Assembly: GCA_964448645.1 (NCBI GenBank)
Contig: CAYUZY010000012.1
Coordinates: 1 to 27,598 of the forward strand
Reading direction: 5' to 3'
DNA: 27,598 bases
Origin: GCA-2719315 sp964448645
Lineage (GTDB): Bacteria > Bacteroidota > Bacteroidia > Flavobacteriales > Flavobacteriaceae
In this document: piece by piece, positions 23,346-27,598 of the stretch
How positions within the stretch are numbered: the stretch's first letter is position 1
How the letters are laid out: each line of letters starts with the position of its first letter
Program-made: the position numbers and the translations under genes
Notes under the pieces: model-generated
What the model was told of the DNA's origin: nothing
Database searches by the model: none
The model's input: the letters and a program-made list of their open reading frames with translations, nothing else

Positions 23346-24209
23346 TTATCCCTTTAGAGCTTCAGCTCCTCCAACAATTTCAAGTATTTCATTCGTGATT
23401 GCAGCTTGTCTAGCTTTATTATACGACAATTTTAATTGATCTCTTAACTCTGTTGCATTATCCGTAGCCTTATGCATGGCAGTCATTCGCGCACCATGTT
23501 CACTTGCAAAAGAATCTTTTATAGCCTTTAATAACTGTATTTTTAATGATTTAGGGATTAGGTCATTTAAAACTAATTCTTCAGAAGGTTCATATATATA
23601 ATTTTTAATTCCAGAATTTTGTTCAGAAATTTCTTTTTCTAAAGGTAAAAATCCTTCCGTTTTAACTATTTGAGTCGCCGCATTTTTAAATTGATTATAA
23701 ACCAATATGACCTTATCAAATGATCCTTCGGAAAAAGAATCAATAATATTTTGAGCAATTTTAGATACATTATTATAATTTAAATCATCATAAATTTCAT
23801 CATGACTTGAAAAAATTATCTTTTTCTTAGAAAAAAAATCCGTTCCTTTTTTGCCAATAGTAATTAAACTAACTTTATTTCCTTTTAATCTCTCTTTAAT
23901 TAAAAATTGCACTTCTTTTATAATATTTGAATTAAAAGCTCCACATAATCCTCTGTTTGAAGTAATTGCAACAATTAAAACATTCTTAATTTCTCTTTTT
24001 AAAGACAAAATATTTTCGCTTTCTAAACTATTTGATGAAGTTAAAGATTGAATTAATTCTGTTAATTTTATAGAATATGGTCTCATTGCAATTATTGAGT
24101 CTTGTGCTTTTTTTAATTTAGCAGCTGAAACCATTTTCATTGCACTAGTAATCTGCATGGTAGATGATACAGAACCTATTCTATTTCTTATTTCTTTTAA
24201 ATTAGCCAT
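23346..24209 (-). CDS. atpG: ATP synthase F1 subunit gamma
   Basis: The 287-aa rotor shaft of F1, which turns inside the alpha3-beta3 ring. The N-terminal helix is MANLKEIRNRIGSVSSTMQ followed by ITSAMKMVSAAKLKKAQ, the middle has TSNRGLCGAFNSNI, and the C-terminal helix reads MHKATDNATELRDQLKLSYNKARQAAITNEILEIVGGAEAL. All are diagnostic. It is the last gene of the cluster, 6 nt after atpA. No beta or epsilon gene follows, as usual in Bacteroidota where atpD and atpC sit elsewhere. A 66-bp gap separates it from dut. Confidence 0.98.
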   Translation of the reverse strand: MANLKEIRNRIGSVSSTMQITSAMKMVSAAKLKKAQDSIIAMRPYSIKLTELIQSLTSSNSLESENILSLKREIKNVLIVAITSNRGLCGAFNSNIIKEVQFLIKERLKGNKVSLITIGKKGTDFFSKKKIIFSSHDEIYDDLNYNNVSKIAQNIIDSFSEGSFDKVILVYNQFKNAATQIVKTEGFLPLEKEISEQNSGIKNYIYEPSEELVLNDLIPKSLKIQLLKAIKDSFASEHGARMTAMHKATDNATELRDQLKLSYNKARQAAITNEILEIVGGAEALKG

Positions 24210-24215
24210 AAAGAT

Positions 24216-25793
24216 CTACACAAACAGTTTTGATATTTGAATAGCAACCGAATCTAATGTTTTTAAAACATCTTCACTAAGATTCCCTTGCTTTAAGCTA
24301 TTTAAGGTTTTTTTGTGGTTTTTGTTCAATTCCTCTAAATAGTTTTTTTCAAAATCCTTTACTTTTTCAACAGGGATATCTTTTAAAAGATTTTTTGAAC
24401 CTGCATAAATAATAGCTATTTGATTTTCAACAGTATAGGGGTCATTTTGAGCCTGCTTTAAAATTTCAACATTTCTTCTTCCTTTTTCAATAACGTTTAA
24501 AGTAGCTGCATCTAAATCTGATCCAAATTTTGCAAAAGCTTCTAATTCTCTATATTGAGCCTGATCTAATTTTAAAGTTCCTGCGATCTTTTTCATAGAT
24601 TTAATTTGAGCAGATCCCCCGACACGAGAAACAGATATACCTACATTTATTGCAGGTCTAACGCCAGAGTTAAACAAATCAGATTCTAAAAATATTTGAC
24701 CGTCTGTAATTGATATTACGTTGGTAGGAATATAAGCTGAAACATCTCCGGCTTGTGTTTCAATAATTGGTAGCGCAGTCAATGATCCTCCTCCTTTAAC
24801 AATTGGTTTTAGAGCTTCTGGTAAATCATTCATTTCAGAGGCAATTTTATCATTATTGATAACTTTTGCTGAACGTTCTAATAATCTTGAATGAAGGTAA
24901 AAAACATCTCCCGGATATGCTTCTCTCCCAGGAGGTCTTCTAAGTAATAATGAGACTTCTCTATATGCCACTGCTTGCTTAGACAAGTCGTCATAAATAA
25001 TTAAAGCAGGTCTTCCCGTGTCTCTAAAAAACTCTCCGATTGCAGCGCCGGCAAAAGGAGCATAAACTTGCATTGCTGCAGGGTCTGAAGCATTAGCAGC
25101 CACTATAGTTGTATAGTTTAGGGCGCCTCTGTCTTCTAATATTTTAGATATTGCTGCTACTGTTGAGGCTTTCTGACCAATAGCAACGTATACACAATAA
25201 ACTGGATTTCCAGCATCATAAAACTCTTTTTGATTTAATATTGTATCAATACATACTGTTGTTTTTCCTGTTTGTCTATCCCCTATAACTAATTCTCTTT
25301 GACCTCTTCCAATTGGAATCATAGCATCAACAGATTTAATTCCTGTTTGCAAAGGCTCATTTACAGGTTGTCTAAATATTACACCTGGAGCTTTTCTCTC
25401 TAAAGGCAATTCATACATTTTCCCTTTAATTTCTCCTTTTCCATCTATTGGATTCCCTAGAGTATCAACGACTCTTCCAACAATTTTCTCTCCAACTTTA
25501 ATTGAGCTAATTCTCCTTGTTCTTTTTACTGAATCACCTTCTTTAACTTTATTAGAGGATCCTAACAAAACAACTCCTACATGATCTTCTTCTAAATTTA
25601 ATACCATTCCTTCTAAACCTCCATCAAAAGATACTAACTCTCCATATTGAGCATCAGACAATCCAAAAACCCTTGTTATCCCGTCTCCAACTTCTAGAAC
25701 AGTTCCAATCTCATTTAATGAAGATTCTGATTCAAATCCTTCTAATTGTTTTTTTAATATAGCTGAAATTTCAGCTGATTTAATTTCTGTCAT
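24216..25793 (-). CDS. atpA: ATP synthase F1 subunit alpha
   Basis: The 525-aa non-catalytic nucleotide-binding subunit of F1. The P-loop is GDRQTGKT (171-178), the arginine finger contacting the beta catalytic site is in SVSRVGGSAQ (Arg390), and PAINVGISVSR and ALIIYDDLSKQAVAYREVSLLLRRPPGREAYPGDVFYLHSRLLERSA are classic alpha sequence. Residues about 311-335 (VINNDKIASEMNDLPEALKPIV) form an insertion relative to E. coli alpha that I recall from other Bacteroidota. The start ATG lies 17 nt after the atpH stop, with an A-rich leader and no Shine-Dalgarno sequence. Confidence 0.99.
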   Translation of the reverse strand: MTEIKSAEISAILKKQLEGFESESSLNEIGTVLEVGDGITRVFGLSDAQYGELVSFDGGLEGMVLNLEEDHVGVVLLGSSNKVKEGDSVKRTRRISSIKVGEKIVGRVVDTLGNPIDGKGEIKGKMYELPLERKAPGVIFRQPVNEPLQTGIKSVDAMIPIGRGQRELVIGDRQTGKTTVCIDTILNQKEFYDAGNPVYCVYVAIGQKASTVAAISKILEDRGALNYTTIVAANASDPAAMQVYAPFAGAAIGEFFRDTGRPALIIYDDLSKQAVAYREVSLLLRRPPGREAYPGDVFYLHSRLLERSAKVINNDKIASEMNDLPEALKPIVKGGGSLTALPIIETQAGDVSAYIPTNVISITDGQIFLESDLFNSGVRPAINVGISVSRVGGSAQIKSMKKIAGTLKLDQAQYRELEAFAKFGSDLDAATLNVIEKGRRNVEILKQAQNDPYTVENQIAIIYAGSKNLLKDIPVEKVKDFEKNYLEELNKNHKKTLNSLKQGNLSEDVLKTLDSVAIQISKLFV

Positions 25794-25810
25794 TTTTTCT
25801 AGTCTTTATT

Positions 25811-26344
25811 TTAAGTAACAATTTGTGATTTTAATAATTTAAACTGATTTTTAATGCTAGCATCATATTGAAGCCCTTTAAAATTTATAATAAATCCGCC
25901 TATTATTTTAGGATCAATAACGTTTAAAATTCTAATTTCTCCTTTTTCTATTTTTTTTAATTTTTCCATAATCTTAATTTCAAATTCCTTTGACAATTTA
26001 ACTGCTGTAGTAATTTTGGCGTAGGATATACCTCTTCTTCTTTTATAGAGATTTATATAACTATTGGATATTTCGCTAATCATAAATAATCTTTTATTTT
26101 TTTCTAAAAGATCAATTAATTTAGTTGTTTGTTGACTAGTCTTTTTAATAAGTTTAAAAATCAAGTTTTTTTTCTTTTTAATTGAAATAACAGGATTACT
26201 GAAAAAATTTAAAACTTTTTTATTCTGAGAAAAAAATTTTGAAATCACTTTCATCTCTTCATAAACTTTTTTCGATGCTTTTTTATTTTCAGAAAAATTA
26301 ATTAAGGCTTTTGAATATCTTAAGGCTGTAAGATTATGTTTCAT
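25811..26344 (-). CDS. atpH: ATP synthase F1 subunit delta
   Basis: The 177-aa peripheral-stalk subunit joining F1 to the b subunits. The N-terminal helical domain begins MKHNLTALRYSKALINFSENK, as typical delta (RYAKAL), and the C-terminal part has the family signature around EIRILNVIDPKIIGGFIINFKGLQYDASIKNQFKLLK (last 45 residues). Sequence is poorly conserved in this family, but its position between atpF and atpA settles the identity. The gap to atpF is 6 nt and to atpA 17 nt. Confidence 0.96.
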   Translation of the reverse strand: MKHNLTALRYSKALINFSENKKASKKVYEEMKVISKFFSQNKKVLNFFSNPVISIKKKKNLIFKLIKKTSQQTTKLIDLLEKNKRLFMISEISNSYINLYKRRRGISYAKITTAVKLSKEFEIKIMEKLKKIEKGEIRILNVIDPKIIGGFIINFKGLQYDASIKNQFKLLKSQIVT

Positions 26345-26350
26345 TAAAAA

Positions 26351-26851
26351 TTATTTAATGTTAGTTTCGTCAATTAATTTATTCAAAAACTCTTCTTGCT
26401 TATTATTGTCATCAAGTTCTTTTTTAATAACCTTTTCCGCAATTTCCATTGAAATTAAAGAAACTTGATTTTTTAATTCCTTAATCGCTAATCTTTTTTC
26501 ATTCTCAATTGATATATTAGCCTGATTAATAATTTTTTGAGCTTCTAATTTTGCTTCTTCTTTAGCGTTCTCTATTAAATCTTCTTTTGTTTTTTTTGCA
26601 TCTTTTAAAAGCTTATCTCTTTCAACTCTAGCCTCTTTTATAATTCGAGAATTGTCTTCTTTTAAAGTTTCCATTTCCTTCCTAGCATTCTCAGCAGAGG
26701 AAATTGCTTTCTTTATAGATCTGTCTCTTTCATCTACTGCATCAAGAATTGGTTTCCATGCAAACTTTTTTAGTAAAAAAATTAATCCAATAAAAATTAA
26801 AGAATGCCAAAAAAATAATCCAAAAGAAAACTCTGTTATTAACTTTTCCAT
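26351..26851 (-). CDS. atpF: ATP synthase Fo subunit b
   Basis: The 166-aa stator subunit. One membrane helix at about 8-28 (FSFGLFFWHSLIFIGLIFLL), then a long charged helix (about 35-150), heptad-like and rich in Lys, Glu and Ala, which forms the right-handed peripheral coiled coil. KPILDAVDERDRSIKKAI after the membrane segment is typical of subunit b. Only one b-type gene is present, so the stalk is probably a homodimer. It lies 31 nt after atpE and 6 nt before atpH. Confidence 0.97.
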   Translation of the reverse strand: MEKLITEFSFGLFFWHSLIFIGLIFLLKKFAWKPILDAVDERDRSIKKAISSAENARKEMETLKEDNSRIIKEARVERDKLLKDAKKTKEDLIENAKEEAKLEAQKIINQANISIENEKRLAIKELKNQVSLISMEIAEKVIKKELDDNNKQEEFLNKLIDETNIK

Positions 26852-26882
26852 TATTTAAGATTTTAATTAAATAACCTTTCTT

Positions 26883-27074
26883 TTAAAGTACAAACATTGC
26901 TGCAAAGCCTATACCTTCAACAAGAGCCGCTCCAATTAACATAGCTGTTTGTATCTTACCATAAGCATCTGGTTGACGACCAATTGCTTCCATAGCACCT
27001 CTACCAATGCCCCCTATACCAATACCTACACCTATTACTATTAAACCTCCTCCTACTATTGCTGGAATTTCCAT
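26883..27074 (-). CDS. atpE: ATP synthase Fo subunit c
   Basis: The 63-aa proteolipid of the rotor ring, two helices joined by the RQPD loop (33-36). The ion-binding carboxylate is Glu53 in GAALVEGIGFAAM. Sodium-type rings carry a Gln in helix 1 and Ser or Thr after the Glu; here the corresponding positions appear to be Ile20 and Gly54, so I infer proton coupling. The Gly-rich helix 1 (GVGIGIGGIGRG) is standard. At 63 residues it is at the short end for subunit c but typical of Bacteroidota. It lies 46 nt after atpB and 31 nt before atpF, spacings with room for stronger translation signals. Confidence 0.98.
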   Translation of the reverse strand: MEIPAIVGGGLIVIGVGIGIGGIGRGAMEAIGRQPDAYGKIQTAMLIGAALVEGIGFAAMFVL

Positions 27075-27120
27075 ATTTATTTATTATTTAAAATTAAACA
27101 TTCGTTTTAAAATTTTGATC

Positions 27121-27576
27121 TTAATGATCGTGTTCTTCTTCAACAGCAAAACCAAAATATAATGCTGATAAAATTGTAAAAATATACGCCTGTAAAAGTG
27201 CAACTAAAATTTCAATAATTGAAATAAAAAAAGCTAACATAAATGACAAACTAGATCCAATCCAATTTCTAAAAATAAAAATCATGGATATTAAAGTCAT
27301 CATAACAATATGACCAGCCATAATATTTGCATATAATCGAATCATTAAAGTAAATGGTTTTATAATTACACCTAATAACTCTATAGGGGCCATGATAATT
27401 TTCATCGGCAAGGGCATTCCTGGCATCCAAAAAATATGTTTCCAATAATACTTAGTGCCACTAACAGTAGTTATAATAAATGTCAATAAAGCTAAACAAA
27501 ATGTAACTGCAATGTTACCTGTTACATTAATTCCCAAAGGAGTCAAACCAATCATATTAAAAATAAACCGAATCAT
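27121..27576 (-). CDS. atpB: ATP synthase Fo subunit a, N-terminally incomplete in this window
   Basis: C-terminal part (151 aa visible) of the stator channel subunit. NVTGNIAVTFCLALLTFIIT, YWKHIFWMPG, PIELLGVIIKPFTLMIRLYANIMAGH (essential Arg80, equivalent to aArg210 of E. coli) and the last helix LLQAYIFTILSALYFGFAVEEEHDH are all diagnostic. Full-length subunit a is well over 200 aa, so the first helices are missing. Reading upstream from the ATG at 27576, the frame gives Gln, Thr, Ser, Pro and then TAA at 27589-27591, only 7 nt from the window end. The gene is therefore either frameshifted here or the terminal bases are unreliable. I mark the ATG only as the first visible one. Confidence 0.85.
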   Translation of the reverse strand: MIRFIFNMIGLTPLGINVTGNIAVTFCLALLTFIITTVSGTKYYWKHIFWMPGMPLPMKIIMAPIELLGVIIKPFTLMIRLYANIMAGHIVMMTLISMIFIFRNWIGSSLSFMLAFFISIIEILVALLQAYIFTILSALYFGFAVEEEHDH

Positions 27577-27598
27577 TTGAGTTGAAGGTTATAAAATG

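Noticed and set aside
23346..27576. Missing atpD and atpC as an unusual loss
   Set aside because: In Bacteroidota the beta and epsilon genes are commonly at a separate locus, so their absence here is expected.

Overview
The window looks like chromosomal DNA of a marine-type Flavobacteriaceae (Bacteroidota). Four things point there. The base composition is very AT-rich. Shine-Dalgarno sites are absent and A-rich leaders take their place. Several starts are preceded by Bacteroidota-type promoters (TTTG, then TAnnTTTG). Lineage-marker genes are present: the gliding lipoprotein GldH, a DUF4292 lipoprotein, an HU-CCDC81/SPOR protein, and an atpB-E-F-H-A-G cluster without atpD/atpC. No tRNA, rRNA, CRISPR array or insertion sequence was seen.

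Layout. 1-158 is a 10-bp tandem repeat (TGATCATTTT). 159-5404 (minus) holds nnr (NAD(P)HX repair), a composite InlB/LRR/Ig-like surface lipoprotein, a CAP-domain lipoprotein and a serine/threonine dehydratase-like PLP enzyme. 5405-6826 (plus) holds two previously unlisted small ORFs (56 and 26 aa), a secreted TonB-plug-like protein and an exported RidA homologue. 6831-10826 is the most accessory-looking stretch: a DUF1080 lipoprotein, a lone tyrosine recombinase, a small outer-membrane beta-barrel and an LpxR-like lipid A deacylase whose start codon is abnormal. 10889-11389 is a GNAT acetyltransferase. 11509-16767 (minus) is envelope and housekeeping: PBP1A, gldH, trhO and an exported M24 peptidase. 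16860-20786 has recA, plsC (opposite strand), trpS and the HU/SPOR protein. 20788-23279 (minus) has a LytM-type EnvC activator, the DUF4292 lipoprotein and dut. 23346-27576 is the ATP synthase cluster, read from right to left, with atpB cut at the window end.

How the genes fit together. gldH and PBP1A, the degenerate EnvC-like LytM protein, the SPOR-domain protein and PlsC all concern building the envelope. recA and dut protect the genome. nnr repairs damaged nicotinamide cofactors. The atp genes encode most of a proton-type F1Fo ATPase.

Most of the window is ordinary core genome, and I found no convincing new multi-gene system. The observations most worth a second look are: the LpxR-like gene whose signal peptide and Asn-Asp motif lie upstream of any ATG/GTG/TTG start, next to a T8 tract; the in-frame stop just before the first visible ATG of atpB; the phased 10-bp repeat at the left end; TAnnTTTG boxes at a fixed 14-15 nt from several starts; four convergent gene pairs whose stop codons abut or overlap; and the two small ORFs in the 5.5-5.9 kb gap.
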